Positions 43,738 to 53,900 of a DNA stretch of 64,000 nt are shown here, piece after piece (positions within the stretch are counted from its first letter, which is position 1; every line of letters starts with the position of its first letter). Source of the stretch: Desulfovibrio gilichinskyi (GTDB lineage: Bacteria; Desulfobacterota; Desulfovibrionia; Desulfovibrionales; Desulfovibrionaceae); NCBI RefSeq assembly GCF_900177375.1, contig NZ_FWZU01000003.1, positions 372,001-436,000 of the forward strand. The letters run 5' to 3'. The position numbers were made by a program, and so were the translations under genes. Below the pieces are notes generated by a model. It ran no database searches. It saw only the letters and a list, made by a program, of their open reading frames with translations, and was not told the DNA's origin.

Positions 43738-44505
43738 ATGGAAGACGTTCAGAACAGTCCTTCTCAAGTGGCCATGTCAATTGACAGGGTCGGAGTCCGT
43801 GACCTTACCCTGCCTTTGCTCGTTAAAGACCGTGCGGCCAAGAGCCAGAATACCATGGCTAAAGTAGCTCTTTCGGTTGATTTGCCTGCCCATTTCAAGG
43901 GTACGCATATGAGCAGATTTATTGAAGCTCTTGAAGATTGGTCGGAAGAACTTGATTATAAAAGTTTCTTTAATCTTTTGAGTGATATTTTGAAAAGGCT
44001 GGAAGCTAAAAGTGCCCACGCAGAACTCTGCTTTCCCTTTTGCCTGCAAAAGACTTCTCCCGTCAGCGGGCGCAAGGGGATCATGAGTTATGACTGTTCT
44101 GTTGAGGGTGAACTGATCGGCGGGCAACTGGAATTTACGCTAGGTGTAAAAGTTCCTGTAATGACAGTTTGCCCATGTTCAAAAGCAATCAGTGATGAGG
44201 GTGCGCACAGCCAGCGTGCTGTAGTACACATCAAGACACGTTCAAAAGGATTTGTCTGGATCGAAGACTTGATAGAAATTGCGGAACGCTCCGGCTCGTC
44301 ACAAGTCTACTCACTCCTTAAGAGAGAAGACGAAAAATACGTTACCGAAAAATCTTTTTCAAATCCCACATTTGTTGAAGATGTTGTGAGAAATGCCGCT
44401 AATGGTCTTGAAAAACAGCCTAAAATAACATGGTATAAAGTTGACGTGGAAAGTTTTGAATCAATTCACAACCATTGTGCTTTTGCAAGTATTGAAAAAA
44501 AATAA
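43738..44505 (+). CDS. folE2: GTP cyclohydrolase I type 2 (FolE2)
   Basis: 255 residues. [17 protein letters not shown] at the N-terminus and [20 protein letters not shown] with the conserved Cys145 identify the FolE2/MptA family. It makes 7,8-dihydroneopterin triphosphate from GTP for folate or queuosine-type pathways, and can use metals other than zinc. That is of interest next to nikR. GGAG precedes the ATG. A small hairpin (CCCGC/GCGGG, 43674-43694) lies in the 70-base gap after nikR. Confidence 0.94.
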   Translation: MEDVQNSPSQVAMSIDRVGVRDLTLPLLVKDRAAKSQNTMAKVALSVDLPAHFKGTHMSRFIEALEDWSEELDYKSFFNLLSDILKRLEAKSAHAELCFPFCLQKTSPVSGRKGIMSYDCSVEGELIGGQLEFTLGVKVPVMTVCPCSKAISDEGAHSQRAVVHIKTRSKGFVWIEDLIEIAERSGSSQVYSLLKREDEKYVTEKSFSNPTFVEDVVRNAANGLEKQPKITWYKVDVESFESIHNHCAFASIEKK

Positions 44506-44612
44506 ATCGCTATATTAAATATAGGTAGCAGGGGAGTTATACTCCGCTTGTTACTGACAATAGCCGCTGTTGCTTCCTCGGAATTTGAGGTGGGCGATGG
44601 CGGCAAGTTGTT

Positions 44613-45071
44613 TTATTGTTGCATGGACTCAAATATTGTCCGCAGATGTTCAATCCTTTTTCTATTTGCGGAAAAATCTGAATATCCGATGCGAGATGCT
44701 GAGCGAACTGCAATTTCGCCATTCTCTTCTTGGTAAAAACATTCCAAATCATCTACAAAGCGCATAATACGGCTTGTAAATTCTGCGTGAAGGTAAGTTC
44801 CTTCCTGAGTAATAACTTTGCCTCCTTCCATTTGCTCAATACTTTTTTTAAGCTTTTCCATCACGTTTTTAATATTGCCATGAGCTTTGAGCGGATCGAT
44901 TTTATGTTCAGGATCGGCTGCCTGTGAAGAAACGCAATTAGGGCTGGATGGGCATGCTGCGAACTCTCCGTTTACAACACCCAGATTATCAGGTCTTTTT
45001 GCGGAGCAGGCGGATATAAAAAGAATCGCCAGCAGAACTAAAACGCAAAGTATAATTAGTTTGTATGTCAT
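44613..45071 (-). CDS. DUF1499 lipoprotein
   Basis: About 152 residues. Lipoprotein signal YKLIILCVLVLLAILFISAC ends in the lipobox ISAC. The DUF1499 signature CPSSPNCVSSQA follows, and RIMRFVDDLECFY and ASRIGYSDFSANRKRIEHL complete the domain. Function unknown. The ATG at 45071 fits the signal peptide; a TTG at 45107 would put an odd polar extension in front. No strong ribosome site is seen. Isolated gene. Confidence 0.8.
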   Translation of the reverse strand: MTYKLIILCVLVLLAILFISACSAKRPDNLGVVNGEFAACPSSPNCVSSQAADPEHKIDPLKAHGNIKNVMEKLKKSIEQMEGGKVITQEGTYLHAEFTSRIMRFVDDLECFYQEENGEIAVRSASRIGYSDFSANRKRIEHLRTIFESMQQ

Positions 45072-45116
45072 ACTGGAACAGTAAGGTGTTTTGAGTGAAA
45101 CAGGCAAGCTATGAAA

Positions 45117-45155
45117 TAAAAAAAGGGTCAGCAGTTTTTCTGCCGACCCTTTTGT
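45117..45155 (-). terminator. Terminator of the rhodanese gene
   Basis: On the minus strand AAAAGGGTCGGCAG pairs with CTGCTGACCCTTTT around AAAAA, with one mismatch, and is followed by TTTATTTC. It could also act in the other direction. Confidence 0.82.
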
Positions 45156-45175
45156 GTTTCAAAAAGATTCAGAAA

Positions 45176-45610
45176 CTATTTTGTTTCAACTGCGTGATTC
45201 CAGCCACCCTGACCATTTGTCAAAATGAATAGGCGATATGACGGGACGCCGTTTGCATTAAGATAGTCAACTGTGCGTTCTGCTCCGCCCTGACCGCGTG
45301 GGCAGATAACGACAACAGGCTTTGTACTTGATTTCAGTTCCGGGAGTGCAGCATCAAGTTTAGCTTTATCTTCGCTTGATTTTACCGGGAATGCGCAAGT
45401 TTCAATAGCACCTTTAATGTGATGAACATTGAATTCGTCAGCAATCTGAATGTCAACAATTGTTACTGCCGCATTTTGATCAATAGCGTTCTGCAATGAA
45501 TCAGAACTCATGTAATTATATTGATCCTTCATAGCAAAAGCCGCGCTGGCAATAAGTAGAATCATAAGAACGGCAGAGCAGGTGCATAAAATTTTTTTGG
45601 GCGCAAACAT
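45176..45610 (-). CDS. Exported rhodanese-domain protein
   Basis: 144 residues. Signal peptide (ILCTCSAVLMILLIASAAFA, cleavage before MKDQ), then a single rhodanese domain. The active-site loop is VVVICPRGQGGAERTV with Cys103. It would handle sulfane sulfur or related groups in the periplasm, plausible in a sulfate reducer, but the substrate is not known. It is monocistronic with its own terminator. Confidence 0.85.
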   Translation of the reverse strand: MFAPKKILCTCSAVLMILLIASAAFAMKDQYNYMSSDSLQNAIDQNAAVTIVDIQIADEFNVHHIKGAIETCAFPVKSSEDKAKLDAALPELKSSTKPVVVICPRGQGGAERTVDYLNANGVPSYRLFILTNGQGGWNHAVETK

Positions 45611-45913
45611 AGTTTTCTCCTTTTGAGTGTGATCAGAGTTAGACGATCATATATATGCATGTGGATTGAAAAGGTCTAATCTTAATAATGGATGGATCAA
45701 GAGTTTTGGCATCTACATCTCTGATATAAGAGCTTTGTAACTTAGAAGGAATGCAGGGTTGTTTGAATAGTAGTTGCTATGCAGAGTGATATTCTAATAA
45801 AAAAGTAAACAAATAGCTAAGCACTTATAATAGAAAATTATTTGTCTTCGGCCTCCTCGCAGTCTCAAGCCTGAAAGTTGGGACTGCGCAGGCTGTTTTC
45901 GCTGTGGACGCTT
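45611..45913. other. Intergenic region rhodanese / Rrf2 regulator
   Basis: 303 bases without a gene. It holds one hairpin, GCAGTCTCAA (45859-45868) with TTGGGACTGC (45878-45887), one G-U pair, 26 bases past the end of the Rrf2 gene. No U-tract follows on either strand, so it may stabilise the mRNA end rather than terminate. The rest is AT-rich and featureless. Confidence 0.5.
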
Positions 45914-46345
45914 TTAAAACGGGCTACTTTTAATACAGAACACTCCTTCTTTCAGAATATCTGCTAAACTTATTTCATCCAGCGCGGCGTACATTGCTTT
46001 GCTTGCTTTGATCCAGACTTCGCGGGTAGGGCAGTCATCAATTCTCTGGCAGAGTTTGTCGCTTTCCAGACATTCTACAAGCGCAGCTTCACCTTCAAGG
46101 CTTCTAACAATGGCACCTATTGAAATGTCTTTCGGAATCATGGACAGTGTATGTCCACCGCCGGGGCCGCGTTTACTGGATATGAAACCGGCTTTTTTCA
46201 GTTCACGAATCAGTTTTTCAAGATATTTCGTGGAAAGTCCCTGACGACTGGCAATATCACTTATGCGAACCGGTCCTTTGTCGCAGTGCATTGCAATGTC
46301 GAGCATCATTCTTGTTCCGTATCTGCTTCTGGTAGTAAGTCTCAT
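45914..46345 (-). CDS. Rrf2-family transcriptional regulator
   Basis: 143 residues. Winged-helix DNA-binding domain (MRLTTRSRYGTRMMLDIAMH, LSTKYLEKLIRELKKAGFI, SKRGPGGGHTLSM). Three cysteines in LVECLESDKLCQRIDDCPTR match the Fe-S ligand spacing of IscR-type members (C-x7-C-x5-C by count here), so iron-sulfur sensing is likely. No isc or suf genes are adjacent. A dyad CTAAC...GTTAG lies about 60 bases upstream. Confidence 0.88.
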   Translation of the reverse strand: MRLTTRSRYGTRMMLDIAMHCDKGPVRISDIASRQGLSTKYLEKLIRELKKAGFISSKRGPGGGHTLSMIPKDISIGAIVRSLEGEAALVECLESDKLCQRIDDCPTREVWIKASKAMYAALDEISLADILKEGVFCIKSSPF

Positions 46346-46402
46346 GATCAGTTCCTTGTTTTTCTAACAGCATTAGGAAAGTAACGTTGTCCGGTCAAGT
46401 CG

Positions 46403-46421
46403 CTAACGTCATTAAAGTTAG
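46403..46421. promoter_or_regulatory. Inverted repeat upstream of the Rrf2 gene
   Basis: CTAAC (46403-46407) and GTTAG (46417-46421) with a nine-base spacer, 58 bases upstream of the Rrf2 start and in the divergent region shared with the FAD oxidoreductase. Possible autoregulatory site. Short arms make chance occurrence possible. Confidence 0.3.
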
Positions 46422-46584
46422 TCTAGATTATAAGTTTTTCTATTCAACTGATAGCAGTATTCATCTTAAAAAGTAAAAAAAAATTTATGTGTTGTTTTCT
46501 TGATTGACCTTAGGTAAAAGCGTATATTGGGATGTTTGCGCGTCTTGCGTTGACGCTGATAAGAAGACCAATCTGGAGAAAATT

Positions 46585-47988
46585 ATGTGCTCGAACAGTA
46601 CCGTGAAGAAAGAGTTTGATGTTATTATCGTTGGCGGCGGACCTGCGGGGCTTTTCGCTGCTTACTATCTTGGTGAAAACACAAACCTTGATGTTCTTGT
46701 AATCGAAAAAGGAAAACCTTCACTTAAAAGAAATTGTCCCATAACCGGAGATCAGGAATGTATTAAATGCAAACCTTGTAATATCCTTTCCGGTGTCGGC
46801 GGAGCAGGGCTGTTTTCCGACGGTAAACTTAATTACATACATAAGCTCGGTAAAACTGATTTAACTCAGTTTATGACTGTTTCTAAAGCAAAAGAGCTTA
46901 TTGATGAGACTGAAGAAATCTTTAACCGGTTCAATATGGACGGGAAAGTTTTCCCGACTGATATGAATGCAGCTAAAGAGATTCGCAAAAATGCACTTAA
47001 AAACGGCATTGACCTTCTCCTGATTAAGCAAAAGCATCTTGGAAGTGATAATCTTCCTAATCATATTGCGGCAATGGCTGAATATGTCAAAAAATGCGGC
47101 GTAACCTTTCATACTTCGGAAGAAGTTAAAGATATATTGATTGAAGACGGGGCTCTCGCCGGAGTTGTTACAAGCCGTGATGAATATCGCGCTAAAAATG
47201 TAATTCTTGCTCCTGGAAGAGTCGGTTCTGAATGGATGGGAAGTCTTGCTAAACGTCACGACCTTGCCATTACCCAGCGCGGTATTGAAGTCGGAGTGCG
47301 TGTTGAAGTTCATGCTGATATCATGCGTGATCTCTGTGATGTTATTTATGACCCCACGTTCTTTATCCGCACCACTACGTATGATGATCAGGTTCGTACA
47401 TTCTGTACTAATCAGGGTGGTTTCATTGCGCTTGAAAACTATCAGGATTTTGTGTGTGTCAACGGCCACGCCTACATGGATAAAAAATCAGAAAATACGA
47501 ACTTTGCATTTCTCTCTAAAGTAGTGCTTGAAGAACCTGTGACGGATAACCATGCATATGGTGAATCTATAGGTAAGCTTGCAACTATTATCGGTGGTGG
47601 AAAACCTATTTTGCAGCGTTTCGGAGATTTAAAACGCGGCCGCCGCTCAACATGGAATCGCGTTCATAACAGTTTTATTGAACCTACCATGAAAAATGTC
47701 ACCTGCGGTGATATCGCAATGGCTCTTCCTGAGCGTATTGTACGGAATATCGTGGAAGGTCTTGAAAAACTTAATGAAGTTATTCCGGGTGTGGCGAATG
47801 AAGAAACTTTGCTCTATGCTCCTGAGATTAAATTCTTTTCAACACAGGTGGAAACAAGCAATATGCTTGAAACTGCTTATGAAGGTCTGTTTGTTGCTGG
47901 AGACGGTCCGGGAGTCGCCGGAAATATTGTTTCCGCTTCTGCTACCGGTCTCATTCCAGCCAAGGAAATTGCCCGCAGGAACAGCTGA
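46585..47988 (+). CDS. FAD-dependent oxidoreductase (COG2509-like)
   Basis: About 467 residues. N-terminal FDVIIVGGGPAGLFAAYYL is the FAD dinucleotide fold. A cysteine cluster in RNCPITGDQECIKCKPCNIL (C-x8-C-x2-C-x2-C) is striking and could hold a metal or cluster. LSGVGGAGLFSDGKLNY and the C-terminal GLFVAGDGPGVAGNIVSASA are typical of the COG2509 dehydrogenase group. The ATG at 46585 has GGAG six bases upstream; longer in-frame starts lack support. Substrate unknown. Divergent from the Rrf2 gene and followed by a strong terminator. Confidence 0.82.
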   Translation: MCSNSTVKKEFDVIIVGGGPAGLFAAYYLGENTNLDVLVIEKGKPSLKRNCPITGDQECIKCKPCNILSGVGGAGLFSDGKLNYIHKLGKTDLTQFMTVSKAKELIDETEEIFNRFNMDGKVFPTDMNAAKEIRKNALKNGIDLLLIKQKHLGSDNLPNHIAAMAEYVKKCGVTFHTSEEVKDILIEDGALAGVVTSRDEYRAKNVILAPGRVGSEWMGSLAKRHDLAITQRGIEVGVRVEVHADIMRDLCDVIYDPTFFIRTTTYDDQVRTFCTNQGGFIALENYQDFVCVNGHAYMDKKSENTNFAFLSKVVLEEPVTDNHAYGESIGKLATIIGGGKPILQRFGDLKRGRRSTWNRVHNSFIEPTMKNVTCGDIAMALPERIVRNIVEGLEKLNEVIPGVANEETLLYAPEIKFFSTQVETSNMLETAYEGLFVAGDGPGVAGNIVSASATGLIPAKEIARRNS

Positions 47989-48042
47989 CTTGATTAAATT
48001 ATAAAAACGGCTTCTTGCCGCATATTTTGACTAAAATACATA

Positions 48043-48078
48043 ATCCGCCGGATGCGAATACATCCGGCGGATTTTTTT
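48043..48078 (+). terminator. Terminator of the FAD oxidoreductase gene
   Basis: Twelve-base perfect stem ATCCGCCGGATG / CATCCGGCGGAT with loop CGAATA, followed by T (48072-48078). Confidence 0.93.
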
Positions 48079-48245
48079 ATTCACGGATGATGCTTCTATA
48101 TAAATATACGCAACTATGACCTTATAATGGTGACACATATTACTGAGTATGTTACCGATTTTTAAACACTCTCTTTCATGTTTTCTCTTGGCACAGCCTT
48201 TTTAAATTAATTCGTGATGACAATCTTATAAAATAGAGGTCCGTT

Positions 48246-49652
48246 ATGGTTAATGAGGTTTCATCAGATAACCAGTCTACAAATATAGTTTTTGTTCTGC
48301 TCATTTCTGTTTCCGCAGCTCTAGGCGGTTTTCTTTTCGGATTTGATACATCCGTAATCAACGGTGCTGTGATTGCTTTGGGGGAACATTTTAACGTCGG
48401 ACCTGTTCTTATAGGGCTGTCTGTTTCGCTGGCTCTCATGGGGTCGGCGGTTGGAGCGTTGTCCTCCGGGTGCATTTCAGATCGTTACGGCAGAGTGAAA
48501 CCAATGCTGATTGCCGCGGTAATGTTTACTGCAAGCGGCATAGGGTCAGGACTTCCGTATTCAGTTTGGGATTTTATTTTCTGGCGTTTTGTCGGTGGAG
48601 TCGGAATCGGTCTTGCCAGTGCAATTACTCCTGCTTATATCGCGGAGATTTCACCGGCTCACTTGCGTGGACGGTTCGGTTCTCTCCAGCAGTTAGCTAT
48701 TGTGACTGGAATTTTTGTCGCTATGGTCAGTAACTACTTGCTGGTTAAGATTGCCGGCGGATCTGCCGGTATGGATTTATGGTTAGGAGCCGAAACATGG
48801 CGCTGGATGTTCTGGGCTGAAGTTCCACCCGCCGTGTTATACGGTGTTGCTGCTTTGATTATACCGGAGTCTCCCCGCTATCTGATCGGAACAGGTTGTG
48901 AGCGTGAGGCAGAAAGTGTTTTGTTTAAAGTTCTGGGAAAGGATGTCCTCAAAAAAATAGATGAAATTAAAAACTCACTTAAAACAGAAAAAGGCTCTTC
49001 CTTTTCTGATTTGAAAGGACGGTACGGATTTTCACCCATTATCTGGGTAGGATTCGGACTTTCAATACTTCAGCAGTTTGTCGGTATTAATGTGATTTTT
49101 TATTATGGCAGCATGCTCTGGCGCAGTGTTGGTTTTTCAGAAGAAAATTCTTTGTGGATCACAGTGATTACCGGAGTTGTAAATGTTGTGACCACTCTTG
49201 TGGCTATTGCTTTTATCGACCGTGTTGGGCGCAAACCTTTACTTCTTATAGGTTCCGCCGGGATGCTGGTGACTCTGGGGGTGCTTGCTTACATTTTTGC
49301 TTACGCTCCGCTCGACGCGGCAGGCCATCCTGCTTTAAGCGGCTCTTCAGCTACAACAGCCCTTTTTGCTGCAAATCTGTATGTATTCTGTTTCGGTTTT
49401 TCGTGGGGCCCTGTCGTGTGGGTTCTGCTCGGGGAAATGTTTAATAATCGCGTAAGAGCTTCTGCTCTTGCTTTGAGCGCAGGTGCGCAGTGGATAGCTA
49501 ACTTTTTAGTTTCAGCTTCTTTTCCCTCAATGGTTGCATGGGCCGGACTTGGAAGAACTTATTCCATTTATGCATTTTTTGCCGCTGTTTCATTTTTCTT
49601 TGTAATGTTTTGTGTGCGTGAAACCCGCGGGAAGGAACTGGAAGAAATGTAA
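48246..49652 (+). CDS. MFS sugar transporter (sugar porter family)
   Basis: 468 residues with about 12 membrane segments. Sugar porter motifs are present: GGFLFGFDTSVINGAVIALG in TM1, SDRYGRVKPM after TM2, AYIAEISPAHLRG, PESPRYLIGTG before the central loop, LQQFVGINVIFYYG in TM7 and DRVGRKPLL. It is related to XylE/GalP-type proton symporters. The substrate is probably a hexose or pentose but not determinable. No metabolic gene is adjacent. Confidence 0.92.
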   Translation: MVNEVSSDNQSTNIVFVLLISVSAALGGFLFGFDTSVINGAVIALGEHFNVGPVLIGLSVSLALMGSAVGALSSGCISDRYGRVKPMLIAAVMFTASGIGSGLPYSVWDFIFWRFVGGVGIGLASAITPAYIAEISPAHLRGRFGSLQQLAIVTGIFVAMVSNYLLVKIAGGSAGMDLWLGAETWRWMFWAEVPPAVLYGVAALIIPESPRYLIGTGCEREAESVLFKVLGKDVLKKIDEIKNSLKTEKGSSFSDLKGRYGFSPIIWVGFGLSILQQFVGINVIFYYGSMLWRSVGFSEENSLWITVITGVVNVVTTLVAIAFIDRVGRKPLLLIGSAGMLVTLGVLAYIFAYAPLDAAGHPALSGSSATTALFAANLYVFCFGFSWGPVVWVLLGEMFNNRVRASALALSAGAQWIANFLVSASFPSMVAWAGLGRTYSIYAFFAAVSFFFVMFCVRETRGKELEEM

Positions 49653-49724
49653 TAAGGTGAAAATTCCTATTTTAGGTGGTTTTATTGTGATTTCACAACA
49701 AAAATCAACTTGTATATTGACTTT

Positions 49725-49742
49725 GTGTCATTTCATTGACAC
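49725..49742. promoter_or_regulatory. Operator-like dyad upstream of the sigma-54 activator gene
   Basis: GTGTCA (49725-49730) and TGACAC (49737-49742) form a perfect dyad with a six-base spacer. It overlaps two possible -35 hexamers (TTGACT 49717, TTGACA 49736). A second small dyad, TTGTGA/TCACAA, lies about 35 bases upstream. The regulator is unknown. Confidence 0.45.
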
Positions 49743-49853
49743 TGAATATATAGACTTTCTCTCAACTGTCTGAAAAATAAGTAATCCGGTCTAAGACGGG
49801 ATGCTTGGAACGTTATTTTATCAGTTCCCCGGATAGTAAATTTCGGAGGCCAG

Positions 49854-50870
49854 ATGGCTCTTAATCTTGATGGAATAATCGGTAACAGTGTTACGCTCAA
49901 GGATGTTTTTAGAATCCTTGGAAAAGTTGCGCCTACTGACAGTACCGTGCTGGTGACCGGGGAATCCGGTACGGGTAAGGAACTTATCGTCAGAGCACTG
50001 CATCATAACAGTAAACGCAGGGGTAAACCTTTTGTTCCTGTTAACTGCGGCGCAATTCCCAGGGAGTTGCTTGAGTCAGAACTTTTCGGGCACGAAAAAG
50101 GTGCCTTCACTCACGCAATCCGTTCACGGCCGGGCAGATTTGAACTGGCTGACGGCGGAACTATTTTCCTTGATGAAATCGGCGAAATGGATCTCAGCCT
50201 GCAAGTTAAGATTTTAAGAGTTTTGCAGGAAAAGGAAATTGAGCGGGTCGGCGGTACACAGATCAAAAAAGTGGATGTCAGAATTGTTGCTGCAACCAAT
50301 AGGGATCTGGAAGCCGAAGTTGCTGCCGGAAGATTTCGCGAAGATCTTTTTTACCGTTTAAATGTTATTCCGATGCATCTGCCTCCCTTGCGTGAAAGGG
50401 GAGGGGATGTTCTCATTCTGGCTAAGCATTTTCTTGCAGGTTTCTGCTCCGGAAAAGACAGATGTACTTTGAAGCTGAGTCCGGAAACTGCGGATATGCT
50501 GGTTTCTTATTCCTGGCCCGGCAATGTCCGTGAGCTGGAGAATTTCATGGAGAGGCTGTCTATCCTATGTGATGAGGATGAAGTCACTCCGGATGATCTG
50601 CCTGAGAAAATACTGAAGGATGTCGGAGCTGAACCGAAAGTTAAAGTTGCGGCACTTGTTCAGCCTGCGGGTTTTACGTGGCCTACTTTAGAAGATATGA
50701 ACGAGCACAGTTCCGATGGTCTTAAAGATTTTCTTGACCAGATTGAAGATAGAATTCTTCTTGAAGCTTTGCAGAAAGCGGATGGCGTCAAAAACAAGGC
50801 CGCAGAACTTCTTGGAGTTAAACGAACAACTCTCATTGAGAAAATCAAGAAAAGAAATCTGGAAGCGTAA
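49854..50870 (+). CDS. Sigma-54-dependent activator without receiver domain, GAFTHA variant
   Basis: 338 residues. The AAA+ domain starts at once (IIGNSVTLKDVF), Walker A GESGTGKE (36-43), Walker B GGTIFLDEIGEMD and the arginine finger region RFREDLFYRLNVIP. The sigma-54 contact loop, normally GAFTGA, reads GAFTHA (83-88, bases 50100-50117). A Fis-type helix-turn-helix ends the protein (NKAAELLGVKRTTLIEKIKK). With no N-terminal sensor it must be controlled by its level or by partner proteins, as with PspF. CGGAGG precedes the ATG. The large TPR gene starts 47 bases downstream. Confidence 0.9.
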   Translation: MALNLDGIIGNSVTLKDVFRILGKVAPTDSTVLVTGESGTGKELIVRALHHNSKRRGKPFVPVNCGAIPRELLESELFGHEKGAFTHAIRSRPGRFELADGGTIFLDEIGEMDLSLQVKILRVLQEKEIERVGGTQIKKVDVRIVAATNRDLEAEVAAGRFREDLFYRLNVIPMHLPPLRERGGDVLILAKHFLAGFCSGKDRCTLKLSPETADMLVSYSWPGNVRELENFMERLSILCDEDEVTPDDLPEKILKDVGAEPKVKVAALVQPAGFTWPTLEDMNEHSSDGLKDFLDQIEDRILLEALQKADGVKNKAAELLGVKRTTLIEKIKKRNLEA

Positions 50871-50917
50871 AGATTATTTCATTTTTATTTGTTGATTATG
50901 CAGGGTAGGCAAGAATA

Positions 50918-53900
50918 TTGCAGAAATACCGGATTGTGACGATCAGCAGTTTTACCGGAATACTCCGGACACTCTTGATGGCGGCCTTTATTTGGCTCGC
51001 CTGCCCTCATTCTGGTTTGGCTATGCAGTATTATATCAATACCAAGTCAGACATGGATTCCCTTCGTCTTGTCTTTGATCAGAAGAATCTTGATAGTTCC
51101 GTACGCCGAACCGGACGTCAGCAGATTACAATTTCATTCCCGGCAGGCTCATTAAAAGGCGAAAAAGCTCCTGCACCTATGCCCTTATCAGGCATGCGTG
51201 TGGTTGATTCCGTTAAAATAGGTGCAAACTCTATTGTTATCGGGACCAGAATGAGCGGCTTCGGATTTATCCGTCTTCCGGGTGGAAACGGGGAAATGGT
51301 TTTGCAGTTTTTCCGTGATCCCATTGGTTCCAAATGGCGTTCTCCGGTTGATAACGCAAAACTCGCTGCGGCTCAGAAAACTAAAGCCGATGCTCAAAAG
51401 GCTGAGGCTGCTAAAAAAGCCGCCGCCCAAAGATCCGCTGCTCAACAGGCTGCCGCCAGAAAATCAGCTGCTCAAAAAACTATTGATCAAAATATAGTGG
51501 ATCAACAGAAAGCTGTTTCTGACGCTAAACCTCCGATTCTTGAGGAAATTGATATTACTCCCGAAAATGACGGGCAGGCTATTCCCATCAAAAATGATAC
51601 TGTTTCGCCTGATTCCGGCCCCAGACGTCCTTTCTATTCTGTTCCATACACTTATCGCTCGCCTGTTTCAAAAGTCGGGCCGGAAGATGCGGCTGTTGTT
51701 GATACTTCGAGTCCACCGTCCAGAGCAGGTGGTGATTCCAGTCCTGTGACAGAACGTGTGGCCGTAGAGTTGCCTGCCGGATCATCCGGAGGGACAGTCG
51801 GAGGCATAGTTGCGCCGCCACCTCCATTCAATAACGAAGGCGCTATTTCCGGCCAGACCCAGCCTGTTGAAGATCAGACTGGCGGCTCTGCTTCGGGCGC
51901 AATAACGCCTCCTGAACCCGTGCAAGCTGCGGCAAATTCGATAGATGGTGGAACTGCGGTTGAAGTTGTCTCCCCACCTCCACCTCTACCTCCGGCACAG
52001 GTGTCAGGTTCGGTGGCAACTCCTCCAGAGCCAAGTGTTGCGGCTGCTCCGGGCGCAGGAGATGCTGAGATAAATTACGGGGAAGTTTATAACAGTACGG
52101 ACGTGGCGGAAAAGCCTATGGATAGTACTGATGCATATCCTACAGAAGACGCTGCTAAAGGAAAAGATGGTGAGTCAAAAGAGCTGACTTTGGAAGATAA
52201 GATAAAAATAGCCAAAGGTCTTTTGCTTGCTGCTGAAACAGCCCTTGAAGACGGGGAGATTCAGGCCGCGGTTGATGGGTTTAAAGACGTTGCTGCAATG
52301 TCTTATTTGCCTAAAGATTTGAGAATTAAAGCGGTATACGGCAAAGCTGAGGCTCTGACTGAACTTCATAAAGACGACCTTAAAAATAATTTCGGCACCG
52401 TTTCCAGTTCATGGATGGAAGCCATGAATTCGGACACCAACTCTCCCAATGTGCCGATGGCATTGCTTAATCTTGGTCTTGTAAATTTGAAAGCCGGAAA
52501 TATGCCTGAGGCAAAAGCTTACTTTAATCTATTGAAATCTCAGTATCCGAACGATTTGAATATTCCGTATATCAGTTATTACTGGGGGGAATATTATTTA
52601 GGGATGCATGAGTATGAGAAAGCTGCGGACCAGTTTCAAAATCTGGTTCAGAGTTACCCGGACAGCAAGGTTGTGCGCGAGGCTGCTCTTGGACTTGCCA
52701 AATCTTTGAACGCTTTGGGATATAACAAGCAGGCATACCAGATCATTGATTATATTGATAAACGTTGGCCCAGATATTATATTGAAGATCTCAACTTTTT
52801 GCTGATGGCGGCTAACACCCAGAACAAACTCGGGAAGCTTGATGATGCCAAGAAAAATTATTGGGCGTTTTACAATCTTAATCCTGAATCAAAAGAGAAT
52901 GATACAGTCTTAGCCCGTATCGGGGATATTTATCTTAAATCTGATGATATGAGAGCTGCAAAAGAAATTTATGAGAAAGCGGCGAAGGATTATCCTGATG
53001 AAGAGGGCGGCCTTGTCTCCAAGATGCGTCTTGCTGAGGAAGGCATTTATGACGACCCGAACATGAACCAGATGGATAAAGTTTTTGATCGTCCTTATAA
53101 TCTCAGACCTCAGAAAATTTATACTGAGATTGTTAAGAATCATCCTGACAGTCCCCTTGCTCCGCTGGCTCAGCTCAAGCTTGCAATGTGGTATTACTGG
53201 AATAAAAAATATGGAGACTGTCTTGGAGCTGTACAGGACTTTATGGATAAATATCCTAGAAGCTCTATGCATGATAAAGCCAGTGAATTAGGATACAGAG
53301 TTTTTGATAAAGCTGTTCCTGATTTGGTAAAAGATGAAAATTACGGCAGAGTTGTTAAGTTCTGGGATTCTTATGCCAAGAAAAATAATGATGGTGACGG
53401 TGTCAGCGATGAGACTCGGCTGGGCGTTGCCTTAAGTTACTGGAAAAAAGAACAACCTGATGCAGCTCTGAAGCTGATAGATCGTTATCTGAAAGAGAAG
53501 CAGATTCCTAAATATTCCGCTATGGCACTTGATATGGCTCTTGGAATATATGTGGATGGTCAGGAGTGGAGTAAGGTTTCAGAACTCGCTGATATGGTTC
53601 AAAAGAATTGGGATATTGATCCCAAGCAAAAAGCCCATATTGAATACGCCAATGCAATGGCATATGAAAATCTTGGTGAGACAGAATCAAGTACGCCTCT
53701 CTGGGCCGGGCTTGCCGCTAATTTACAGCTTCCGGAATCTTCAAGAGCTTACGCCATGTACTATATGGCAAAGTCTGCTATGAAGCAGAAGGAACTGAAA
53801 AAAGTATTTGTTTACTCTCAGGAAGCCCTTTCAATGCTGCTTGAAACAGGCGGCGATAGAGAGAAGATTAAAGATTGTATTTTAATGACTATCTATGCGG

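Noticed and set aside
49687-49700. CRP-type site TTGTGATTTCACAA
   Set aside because: The half-sites TGTGA and TCACA are separated by two bases in place of six.
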